Origin: Bythopirellula polymerisocia
Lineage (GTDB): Bacteria > Planctomycetota > Planctomycetia > Pirellulales > Lacipirellulaceae
Assembly: GCF_007860015.1 (NCBI RefSeq)
Contig: NZ_SJPS01000008.1
Location: forward strand, 62,001-126,000
DNA length: 64,000 nucleotides
Direction: 5' to 3'
A program made the position numbers and the translations under genes. Positions 51,204-59,464 of this stretch are shown here, one piece after another. The notes below the pieces were generated by a model, which was given only the letters and a program-made list of their open reading frames with translations, was not told the origin of the DNA and did not search any database. Position 1 is the first letter of the stretch, and each line of letters starts with the position of its first letter.

Positions 51204-52670
51204 CTAACTGAGTAGCTTGGTGACAACGCTTGCGGGGAGGACGCCGGTTAGTTTTTGGTCGAGGCCCTGGCTCTTGAATGTGAATCGTTCGTGGTCGAAG
51301 CCGAGTTGGTGCAGCACCGTGGCGTGGAAGTCGCGAATGTGGACCGGGTCTTTGACAATGTTGTAGGAAAAATCACACGTCTCGCCATGGATCGTGCCAG
51401 GCTTGAATCCACCGCCGGCCATCCACATTGTGAAGCAGCGGGGGTGATGATCGCGACCATAGTTGTCGGCGGTGAGTCCCCCTTGCGAATAAATGGTGCG
51501 GCCGAACTCGCCGCCCCAGATAACGATCGTGTCATCGAGCATGCCTCGCTGTTTGAGATCCTGAATCAAGGCATGGCAAGGTTGATCGACATCGCGGCAC
51601 TGATCTGGAAGCCGACCGGCGACGTTTCCATGGGTGTCCCAATTGTTGTGGTAGATCTGCACGAAACGGACACCGCGCTCGACCATGCGCCGGGCCATCA
51701 GGGCCGTGTAGGCAAAGGTGCCTGGCTCGCGGGCGGCCTCGCCGTAGAGCTGGAAGGTGGACTCTGATTCGCTGGTGATATTGGTCAACTCCGGCACGCT
51801 GGCTTGCATGCGGAAGGCCATTTCGTATTGTTGGATGCGGGTCTCGGTTTGCGGATCCCCGAGTTGCTGAAAGTTCATTTCGTTGAGGGCTTCGATGCCG
51901 TCAAGTGTGGTGCGCCGCACCTCGCGCGAGACACCAGGGGGATTGTTGATGTAGAGAATCGGGTCCCCCGCCGAGCGTAGGCTCACTCCGGCATGTTGTC
52001 CTGGCAAGAAACCCGACGACCACAACCGCGCCGAAATGGCTTGTACCTGCTCAACATTCGTGGGCCGAGCAACCATCACCACGAATGTCGGCAAATTCTC
52101 ATTGAGTGACCCCAGTCCATAGGAACTCCAGGCACCCAGACAGGGGCGACCGGTGACCTGATTGCCCGTCTGCATGAGAGTGATGGCGGGCTCGTGGTTG
52201 ATCGCCTCGGTGTGCATGCTGCGGACGAACGTCATGTCGTCGACTGACTGCTTGAGCCAAGGAAGGAGTTCCCCCATCCACATTCCCGCTTGTCCGACTC
52301 GTTCAAACTGGTACTTGGAAGGTGCGACAGGAAACCGGGCTTGACCAGACGTCATGGTCGTGAGCCTCTGCCCCATACGGACCGATTCAGGCAAGTCCTT
52401 GTCGAACCACTGTTTCATGACGGGCTTGTAGTCAAACATATCCATTTGGGGTGGGCCACCCACCATGTGCAAGTAGATCACGTGTTTAGCACGGGGCGGG
52501 AGATGGAACTTACCTGCCAAGGCGCTCGCCGAGGTGCTGGCTCCTTCAGCCCTGTTGCTCAAAATGCTTCCTCCCAGGGAAGCCATCGCAGCGGTACCCA
52601 AGAGATTGGCACCTTGAGAGAAAAAATGGCGACGGGTAACTTGGGTGCGATATTCGTTAAAACTGGTCAT
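51204..52670 (-). CDS. DUF1501 protein with twin-arginine-type leader
   Basis: A 488-residue exported protein of the DUF1501 family, related to alkaline-phosphatase-fold sulfatase-like proteins and very abundant in planctomycetes. The leader has Arg13-Arg14-His-Phe-Phe followed by GANLLGTAAMASLGG, a twin-arginine-like signal. Family motifs are KHVIYLHMVGGPPQMDMFDYKP, WGGEFGRT and DHHPRCFTMWMAGGG. Each DUF1501 gene usually follows a PSCyt1-PSD1 gene, as here (18 nt after its stop), so both are made together. Substrate unknown; a role in polysaccharide breakdown has been proposed for the pair. Confidence 0.9.
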   Translation of the reverse strand: MTSFNEYRTQVTRRHFFSQGANLLGTAAMASLGGSILSNRAEGASTSASALAGKFHLPPRAKHVIYLHMVGGPPQMDMFDYKPVMKQWFDKDLPESVRMGQRLTTMTSGQARFPVAPSKYQFERVGQAGMWMGELLPWLKQSVDDMTFVRSMHTEAINHEPAITLMQTGNQVTGRPCLGAWSSYGLGSLNENLPTFVVMVARPTNVEQVQAISARLWSSGFLPGQHAGVSLRSAGDPILYINNPPGVSREVRRTTLDGIEALNEMNFQQLGDPQTETRIQQYEMAFRMQASVPELTNITSESESTFQLYGEAAREPGTFAYTALMARRMVERGVRFVQIYHNNWDTHGNVAGRLPDQCRDVDQPCHALIQDLKQRGMLDDTIVIWGGEFGRTIYSQGGLTADNYGRDHHPRCFTMWMAGGGFKPGTIHGETCDFSYNIVKDPVHIRDFHATVLHQLGFDHERFTFKSQGLDQKLTGVLPASVVTKLLS

Positions 52671-52688
52671 GGTGAATTACTCACTATT

Positions 52689-55600
52689 TCACTTATTCAG
52701 CACTTCATCGAGATTCATCAACTGGTTGACAGTCATAGTCCAGGCTGCCAATTCCGTTGCGGGCATGGTTTCATCAGTCGGTGACTCACCAACGGCGATC
52801 AGTTCTTTCGCTTCCTCCGCATGAGACTCGTAGTGAGTTGACAACTGATCGTAAGAAGCCTGAACCACTGCAAGTTCCTCATCGCGAAAATGGCGGCTCA
52901 GCAATTTCTCGGCGATCCACTGGACACGCTCGTTAAACTGCTGGCCAGCCTGGTGCAAAGCTTGGCTGGCAAGAATTCGGGCCGCTTCGACAAACTGTGG
53001 ATCGTTCAAGGTCACCAGTGCTTGCAGCGGTGTGTTTGTACGCTCGCGGAGGGTTGTGCACTGCTCTCGCGCAGGGGCATTGAAAATATCCATCGAGGCT
53101 GGTGGGGCTGAGCGCTTCCAAAAGGTGTACATACTGCGACGATAGAGAGCGTCTCCCTCATCTTGCTGGTAGTCTCGCGTGTTGCTGCCGATCATCGCAA
53201 CGGCCTCCCACACTCCAGGCGGTTGATAAGGCCGCACACTAGGACCACCGATCTTTTCGACTAACAAACCGCTCGCTTCCAAGGCATAGTCGCGGACCAT
53301 CTCGGCATCCATGCGGAAGCGAGGGCCGCGAGAGAGTAATCGGTTGTCAGGATCGCGATCAAGTTTTTCAGGTGTGATCGCTGCACTCTGCCGATAGGTG
53401 GCACTCATGACCAATTGTTTGAATAACCGTTTGACGTCCCAACCTGATTCCCGAAAATCTACCGCCAGCCAATCGAGTAATTCGGGATGTGAGGGGAGTT
53501 GCCCCGACACACCAAAGTCCCCCGAGGTTTTGACTAAGCCGGTTCCAAAAACGTCTTGCCAAAAGCGATTGACGATCACTCGTGCAGTGAGTGGGTGGGC
53601 AGGATCTAGCAGCCACTTGGCCAGCCCCAAGCGATTCCGAGGCAAATCCTCATCAAACGGAGGCAGCATGGCAGGCGTCCCCGGCTGGACCTCTTCACCA
53701 CGTTGGTCGTATTCACCACGGTTGAGTACGAAGGCCGCCGCTGCTTCATCACGCTCCTGCATAATATGAGCCACCGTGCCACGTGCCACGATCTCCTGCT
53801 CTTCTCGTTGAAGGGCGTCATTCTGCTGAACGAGTTGCGGATATTGAATGTCGCGATTTCCCAGCCACCAATCGTAGAGAGCATCCAACTCAGCAGGTTT
53901 TCTGTCTTCAATCGGTTTGTCCAGAACTGCAAAGATCACGCGACTAGCGAGCGTCGTGACATCTTGAGAATTCAGTTCTCGCTCATAAACTCGCACGTCG
54001 GAAAGCGTAACTCCGGAGATGGGCGCACCCTTGTCACGTTGCCCAATCTTGAAGGGAACATCTGAATGCGTGCTTTCATCGTGGACGAGAGTATCGGCCT
54101 CGACCTGTACTTCTTGAGCAAGTCCGTTTATGTAAATCTTAAAGCCAGCGGCCTTCATGCTGCCATCGTAGACAACCGAGACATGGGTCCACTCGTCAGC
54201 AGGGAGCTGTTTTTTGGTAAGTACCTTGATGGCATTCTGAGGCCACTTCTGAATGAAATGTGAGCCGATGCGGCGCCCTTGGAGCCATAAATCCCAACCC
54301 TGATGGCGAACTCCGTCTTCCATACGTGCCAAGACTGCCCCTGAACCGTCGTTAGCAGGAACCTTGATCCATAGAGAGACACCGAAGGGCTGCTTCTTCT
54401 TAAATTTCCCCACTTCAGATACTTCGAGTATTTGTCCTCCCTCTAGATACGCGGCATTCTTGCCAGTGGGTCCGTCGCGCCAAACGAGATTCTGAGGTTT
54501 CGAAATCTCACGTTTTTCACCCTTTACAAAGTATGAGAATTGCTCGCCCCCCTCATCGAAGGCTGCATGGAATTGCAAGCCTTCTTGAGGCATCTCGTTC
54601 TCTGGCTCAATCCGCTGGCCGGAGACGACCCAAGTATCAAATTCCTGGCGTGCCACTTGGCGACGGGAATCCATATCTTGCCGAACTTGAGCGAGCGTAT
54701 CACGCACCTCATCCCAGCGCTGCTGGTCTTCATCTTGCGGCACGACCACCACGGGGGGGGTATCCTTAATGTTTCCGTCCATGGCCGCTTGGGTTGTGTT
54801 ATTAAAGAATGCCGACAACTCGTAGAATTCACGTTGTTTGAGTGGATCGAACTTGTGATCGTGGCAGACGGCACATCCAGCCGTCAGCCCCATCCAGGTG
54901 ACGGCCGTCGTCTCGGTACGATCGCGGGCATAGAGCACGTTGTATTCTTCGCTGATCGCTCCTCCTTCGTTGGTCGTGATGTTGCAGCGATTGAAACCCG
55001 AGCCTATTTTCTGCTCGAGAGTGGCGTTGGGTAGAAGGTCACCGGCAAGATTCTCGATCGTGAACTCATCGAACGGCATGTTCTTGTTGAACGCATCGAT
55101 TACCCAGTCGCGGTACGACCACATCTCTCGAAAATTATCAAAATGGATCCCATGCGTATCCGCATAGCGAGCCACATCGAGCCAATAACGACCGCGGTGC
55201 TCTCCCCAGTGAGGTGATTCAAGCAGCTGGTCGACCAAATTTTCGTAGGCGTCCTTTGAGGAATCGTTGACGAATTCCTCGACGACTTCAGGCGAGGGGG
55301 GCAACCCGGTCAGATCGAGACTCAGTCGGCGAGCTAACGTGCGACGGTCTGCCTCAGAAGCAGGAGCGAGACCTTCACTCTCAAGTCTCGCGGCAACAAA
55401 GTGGTCGATAGGGTTCCGAACCCACCAGGAATTCTTGACTTCAGGCAGCTCCGGTTTCACAGGGGGAATAAACGACCAATGAGGCTCATACTCGGCACCC
55501 TCGCGAATCCAACGGGACAAAGTCTCGATTTGCTCCACAGTAAGAGTCTTCTTGGTTTCGATAGGCGGCATCCGCTCGGCTTCATCTTCCGCATGGATTC

Positions 55601-55865
55601 TGCGGATGAGTTCACTCGACTCCGGATCACCGGGCACGATTGCGCCAGCATCAATTGCCTCCTCACGAAGATCAAGACGCAGATCGGCTTCACGCGAAGC
55701 GCTGTCGGGACCATGACAAGCTATGCAGCTATCGAAAAGGATCGGGCGAATGTCTCGGTTGTATTGAAGCGGTTCGCTGGCGAAGGAAACCGAGGCAATT
55801 CCCAAGAAAAGTAAGCACCCGGCAACTTCCAAGAAACTTCTCAGTAATTTGAAATACTTGACCAT
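52689..55865 (-). CDS. PSCyt1-DUF1549-LamG-DUF1553 (PSD1) protein
   Basis: A very large exported planctomycete protein of 1058 residues. After a signal peptide (CLLFLGIASVSFA) a cytochrome-type haem motif Cys47-x-x-Cys50-His51 (CIACHGPD) opens the PSCyt1 domain. Then comes DUF1549 (WSFIPPVKPELP, WLDVARYADTHG, VCHDHKFDP). A LamG/concanavalin-like domain is in the middle (about 435-640, GVSLWIKVPAND, GFKIYINGL). The DUF1553 part (NRLGLAKWLLDPAHPLTARV, QSAAITPEKL) closes it. The assumed role is oxidative or hydrolytic handling of a complex polymer, but no activity is proven for the family. Confidence 0.92.
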   Translation of the reverse strand: MVKYFKLLRSFLEVAGCLLFLGIASVSFASEPLQYNRDIRPILFDSCIACHGPDSASREADLRLDLREEAIDAGAIVPGDPESSELIRRIHAEDEAERMPPIETKKTLTVEQIETLSRWIREGAEYEPHWSFIPPVKPELPEVKNSWWVRNPIDHFVAARLESEGLAPASEADRRTLARRLSLDLTGLPPSPEVVEEFVNDSSKDAYENLVDQLLESPHWGEHRGRYWLDVARYADTHGIHFDNFREMWSYRDWVIDAFNKNMPFDEFTIENLAGDLLPNATLEQKIGSGFNRCNITTNEGGAISEEYNVLYARDRTETTAVTWMGLTAGCAVCHDHKFDPLKQREFYELSAFFNNTTQAAMDGNIKDTPPVVVVPQDEDQQRWDEVRDTLAQVRQDMDSRRQVARQEFDTWVVSGQRIEPENEMPQEGLQFHAAFDEGGEQFSYFVKGEKREISKPQNLVWRDGPTGKNAAYLEGGQILEVSEVGKFKKKQPFGVSLWIKVPANDGSGAVLARMEDGVRHQGWDLWLQGRRIGSHFIQKWPQNAIKVLTKKQLPADEWTHVSVVYDGSMKAAGFKIYINGLAQEVQVEADTLVHDESTHSDVPFKIGQRDKGAPISGVTLSDVRVYERELNSQDVTTLASRVIFAVLDKPIEDRKPAELDALYDWWLGNRDIQYPQLVQQNDALQREEQEIVARGTVAHIMQERDEAAAAFVLNRGEYDQRGEEVQPGTPAMLPPFDEDLPRNRLGLAKWLLDPAHPLTARVIVNRFWQDVFGTGLVKTSGDFGVSGQLPSHPELLDWLAVDFRESGWDVKRLFKQLVMSATYRQSAAITPEKLDRDPDNRLLSRGPRFRMDAEMVRDYALEASGLLVEKIGGPSVRPYQPPGVWEAVAMIGSNTRDYQQDEGDALYRRSMYTFWKRSAPPASMDIFNAPAREQCTTLRERTNTPLQALVTLNDPQFVEAARILASQALHQAGQQFNERVQWIAEKLLSRHFRDEELAVVQASYDQLSTHYESHAEEAKELIAVGESPTDETMPATELAAWTMTVNQLMNLDEVLNK

Positions 55866-56060
55866 ATAGCTGCTTTTAGGTCTGGAAAGATTGACAATTC
55901 GTCAATCAAAGCGGATGAGGCACCAGAAGTGAGTAGGCTTTATTCTATTAGCTTACCTAGCGATAGCCAATTGGTCCAATTGGCCAAGCTATTGAACGCC
56001 CACATCCCATATACCCGCGGCAGTGTGCCAGATTTAGACCAGGAGCCTATCGCATGAATT

Positions 56061-57821
56061 CTAGTTCATGTTGGGGAGAGCCGGAATCTCTATTTCCTCG
56101 GCTGCTTCTTGATCCTTGTTTTCGGACACCAAGGAATCCGAAAAACCGAGGGAGGCCTGGTATTCGGCCAAAGCGACAAAGTAATCGAATCTAGCAGCCA
56201 CCAATTCAGCGGCGGCATCGGCTGCCTGTTGTTCGCGAAGATTGACATTCAGCAGCGTGCTCGCACCAAGTTCGAAGGCTTTTTGCTCGGCAAGCTCCAT
56301 ACGAACTGCCAGGTCAGCGCTCTCTTTAATCTTGCCGACACGTTCGTAAGCTGCTCTAAGGGCTGTTCGTGTGTAGCGTACTTCAGTAGAAATCTTGTCG
56401 GCTGTATACTGGCGTTTGGCGGTAACCTGAGCAATCTTGGAACGAGTCGCGCGTATTTTTCCCAGGGCTTTGTTGCGCTCCAAGGGGACGTCGACAAACA
56501 TGGCCGCCGTGAGTTCAAACTCTGACTTGTCTTTCTTGAAACTTGTCGCTTGACCAACGTCTTGCGAAGCGATGAGCGCCCCGTTAACCTCGGGAAGACA
56601 TAAGTTCTCGGCCTGCTGGAGGTCTACATTCAGCTGCCTGCGTTGTAGATCTAACTCGCGCGTTTCGGGTCGGTTTTGCTGAGCAACAACGATATCTTCA
56701 TCAACCGAGTGATCGATTAAAGAGATCGTATCGGGAAAACCACCTGGCATCCAATCCTCATCGGGGATCAATGGCGCACCATCCGCGCTACGTAGATACA
56801 ATGCAAGTTTTATGCTTGATTGCTGCAGCTTTCGATTGGCTTCGATTAACTTCGATTCGCGTGAGACAATCAAGCGTTGGTTATCGACCAACTCGATCTC
56901 CGCTCGGTCGCCCGTTTCTACCTGTCTTTTGAGAGCTGAGTTTCTTTCGAGGGCAAAATCAAGGAGATTGTCGACGACTGTGCGATTCTCGGCAGCAGCG
57001 ATCCACATCCAATAGGCAACTTTTGCGTCCAGAATACTCGCGATGATCTCTGCTTGAATGGCAGGCTCGACGCGGCGGCGTTCGAGTTGGGCACGCCACA
57101 GTTCTGCCCGGTTAGCGTCGATCCAGCGATTTTGTGCCAAAGGAACCACGACGCCAGATTTGAATTCACCCCCTGCATTGGTCTGTCGCTCAAGATACCA
57201 CGGCTCGAAATTGCCCCTTCCGATCCGATAGCCTCCGAAAACCTCTCCTCCCCAATAGGTATCGCGCTTGACGTAGAGTTCTTGTCGATAATTTTCGTAG
57301 AAACCCAAGGCTTGATTTTCAGAACCACTGGCAAGTTTGTGGTCAAACGCTCCCCTGGCACTCTGAGTATCGCCAGCAGCAATCCCTCGTGAAGCCTGCG
57401 CGGCTCGAATCAAGGGGAAGTGCAAGTAAACCGCCTGAATGACCATTTCCAAGTCGACTTGCATCGAGCCATCCGATAGCAGCGAGTCGTTGCCCACCTC
57501 CGTTTCCTGCCCTGGTATGGGAGGCAACTCCTCGATCGCAGATAGAAGCTTGATCGAGGAGGATTGATCCGAAGACTGAGTAGACGCTTGCAGTGCATTT
57601 GACGTGGCTGGCTCAAGGTTCTCTACGTCCTCGATTGAATTCTCTCCAAGGGGCAGATCGCCAAGTTTATTTTCGACAACCTCTTCTGCTGGAGAGGAGT
57701 AGTTAGCCACTGAGGAAGTTTTTAGATGCGCATCCCTTGCCGGAGTCACGTGACTATCAGTCGCGCACCCGAGAGCTAACATACATAGTGCTAGCAGCGA
57801 GATTGGAGAGTGGAGTCTCAC
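56061..57821 (-). CDS. TolC-family outer-membrane lipoprotein
   Basis: An outer-membrane efflux channel protein, 586 residues from the GTG at 57821. That start gives a textbook lipoprotein leader (MRLHSPISLLALCMLALGC); a further upstream GTG at 57890 would add 23 residues and neither has a good ribosome site. An acidic low-complexity spacer (residues 20-110) is followed by the TolC repeats: long coiled-coil helices with TGDRAEIELVDNQRLIVSRE and ELGASTLLNVNLREQQAADAAAELVAAR (split here), typical of OEP proteins. It is the first of three genes (channel, adaptor, ABC) in a Type I secretion-like order. Confidence 0.88.
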   Translation of the reverse strand: MRLHSPISLLALCMLALGCATDSHVTPARDAHLKTSSVANYSSPAEEVVENKLGDLPLGENSIEDVENLEPATSNALQASTQSSDQSSSIKLLSAIEELPPIPGQETEVGNDSLLSDGSMQVDLEMVIQAVYLHFPLIRAAQASRGIAAGDTQSARGAFDHKLASGSENQALGFYENYRQELYVKRDTYWGGEVFGGYRIGRGNFEPWYLERQTNAGGEFKSGVVVPLAQNRWIDANRAELWRAQLERRRVEPAIQAEIIASILDAKVAYWMWIAAAENRTVVDNLLDFALERNSALKRQVETGDRAEIELVDNQRLIVSRESKLIEANRKLQQSSIKLALYLRSADGAPLIPDEDWMPGGFPDTISLIDHSVDEDIVVAQQNRPETRELDLQRRQLNVDLQQAENLCLPEVNGALIASQDVGQATSFKKDKSEFELTAAMFVDVPLERNKALGKIRATRSKIAQVTAKRQYTADKISTEVRYTRTALRAAYERVGKIKESADLAVRMELAEQKAFELGASTLLNVNLREQQAADAAAELVAARFDYFVALAEYQASLGFSDSLVSENKDQEAAEEIEIPALPNMN

Positions 57822-57959
57822 AGAAGCAGCCAATTTACTCTGATTGATTGCAAGAATAGCGCAGTGGGCTAGGAAAAGCTGAATAGCCACTGCTTCACAT
57901 CAGATAGCATCGGCAGTCGGGTAACGCTAACTGTAACGCGAACGGGGGATAGCAAGACA

Positions 57960-59423
57960 TCAAATCTTGATTTTCGGGGTCTTGCTATCTTTGCCCTCTT
58001 GCTTGCTGTCCATGCTCTTAAGCGAGGGGGGGAATCCGTTCATTCGGCGCCAAACCTCGTAGCCCAGCCGAACCTGGTCAAGCAGGACCCAAGCATTGGT
58101 ACGAACGCCTTGGCGAAGGTAGGGATACTCTGGCCAAGGGGGTTCGTTCTCATCGGGAAGTACTAGCACGCGGAATTTGCCATTCTGGCTATCCGTAGAG
58201 TCTATTAGGGCGATCTTTCCACCAAATGTCCCCACTGCCACCGAAGGCCATCCGGAGAACTGAACGGCAGGCCAGCCTTCAAACTGCAAACGGACATGTC
58301 GCCCCTCGGACAATAAGGGCACATCGTTGCCGTCGACCCAGATTTGTGCTGCCAGCTTTTCAGCCTGTGGAACGATTTCGAACAGGGCCTGCCCCTCTTT
58401 GATTAAACCACTCCCTTGATTGGCGACTAGACGCACGATGTAGCCATCGCGAGGAGCACGCACAAGCTGACTACGCTGTCGCGAGAGTTTGATCTGGGAA
58501 TCGGCAAGCTCCTTTTCGGCTTTGGATATTTCGGAATTGGATTTGGCCACATCACTCTCGCCCTTGGCGATATCGCCACGGGCCTTGCGGAGCACGGCAT
58601 TTGCCGAATCGATCTTGGCTTGCGCTTCTCGCTCCTTAGCATCGCGCTCGCGACGTTTGGCGGCCACCTCGCTCAGAGCCGCCTCGACATAAGACTTTGC
58701 CTGATCGACCTTGGCTTCGGCTTGGTGGAATTTTTGCTCGGCGAGCTGCATCTTCAATTGCGAGGCCAATCCCTCCTCGTGCAGTTCCTTTTGGCGTGAA
58801 TAATCGGCCTTGGATTGGCGGAGAGCCGCTTCGGCAGCAATCAAGTTGTTTTTCTCGGCAGCAACTTTGCTCTCAGCCATGCTAATGTACTGCTCGGCTG
58901 CACCGACCGTCTCGGTCCTTACCGACTCGAATGCAGCGACCTGAGATACGTAGGAGTCGACAATAGTTCGGGTGAATTCCAATTGACGCTTGGAGGCCTC
59001 GACATGCTCTTGAGCAGCTTCAACATTTCGCTGGCTTTGAAGCAATTGCGATTCCAAGCGAGTCGTGAGATTGGGGTCGATATCTTGGAGTTCGAGAATG
59101 ACTTCGCCTTCTTTGACAAACGCGTTTTCTTGAATTCCTTCGCCGAAACGGATGATTTTCCCCTTAACGGGAGCTTCGACGGTTTGACGGCGATCCATTG
59201 GATCATAGGCCACGACGTCTCCACTACCCGTGATCGTTTGTTGCCAAGGTGCGAATATCATGGCAAGAAGTGCCAAACAAAGCAGGACAAGCAAGACCTT
59301 GGACAAAATGCGTATGCTCCTAGAGAGCCGCACCAATTGCGTGGTGGGGAACATGTCCTCAGCATTGTCAAATGTGTCTGCATTGTCCTGGCTTCCAATC
59401 AAGCCTGTGGGAGCATTGCTCAT
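57960..59423 (-). CDS. HlyD-type membrane-fusion adaptor
   Basis: A periplasmic adaptor of 487 residues. One membrane span near residues 38-60 (ILSKVLLVLLCLALLAMIF) is followed by the lipoyl half (VEAPVKGKIIRFGEGIQENAFVK, in parts), a coiled coil of about 200 residues (QLLQSQRNVEAAQEHVEASK and after), the second lipoyl half and a beta-barrel (VRAPRDGYIVRLVANQGSG). The adaptor couples the ABC protein to the TolC-type channel. Stop-to-start gaps to its neighbours are 138 nt and about 40 nt. Confidence 0.9.
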   Translation of the reverse strand: MSNAPTGLIGSQDNADTFDNAEDMFPTTQLVRLSRSIRILSKVLLVLLCLALLAMIFAPWQQTITGSGDVVAYDPMDRRQTVEAPVKGKIIRFGEGIQENAFVKEGEVILELQDIDPNLTTRLESQLLQSQRNVEAAQEHVEASKRQLEFTRTIVDSYVSQVAAFESVRTETVGAAEQYISMAESKVAAEKNNLIAAEAALRQSKADYSRQKELHEEGLASQLKMQLAEQKFHQAEAKVDQAKSYVEAALSEVAAKRRERDAKEREAQAKIDSANAVLRKARGDIAKGESDVAKSNSEISKAEKELADSQIKLSRQRSQLVRAPRDGYIVRLVANQGSGLIKEGQALFEIVPQAEKLAAQIWVDGNDVPLLSEGRHVRLQFEGWPAVQFSGWPSVAVGTFGGKIALIDSTDSQNGKFRVLVLPDENEPPWPEYPYLRQGVRTNAWVLLDQVRLGYEVWRRMNGFPPSLKSMDSKQEGKDSKTPKIKI

Positions 59424-59464
59424 AGTCTTCTACTCGCTTGAATTGCTATCAGTTTCTCGACAGC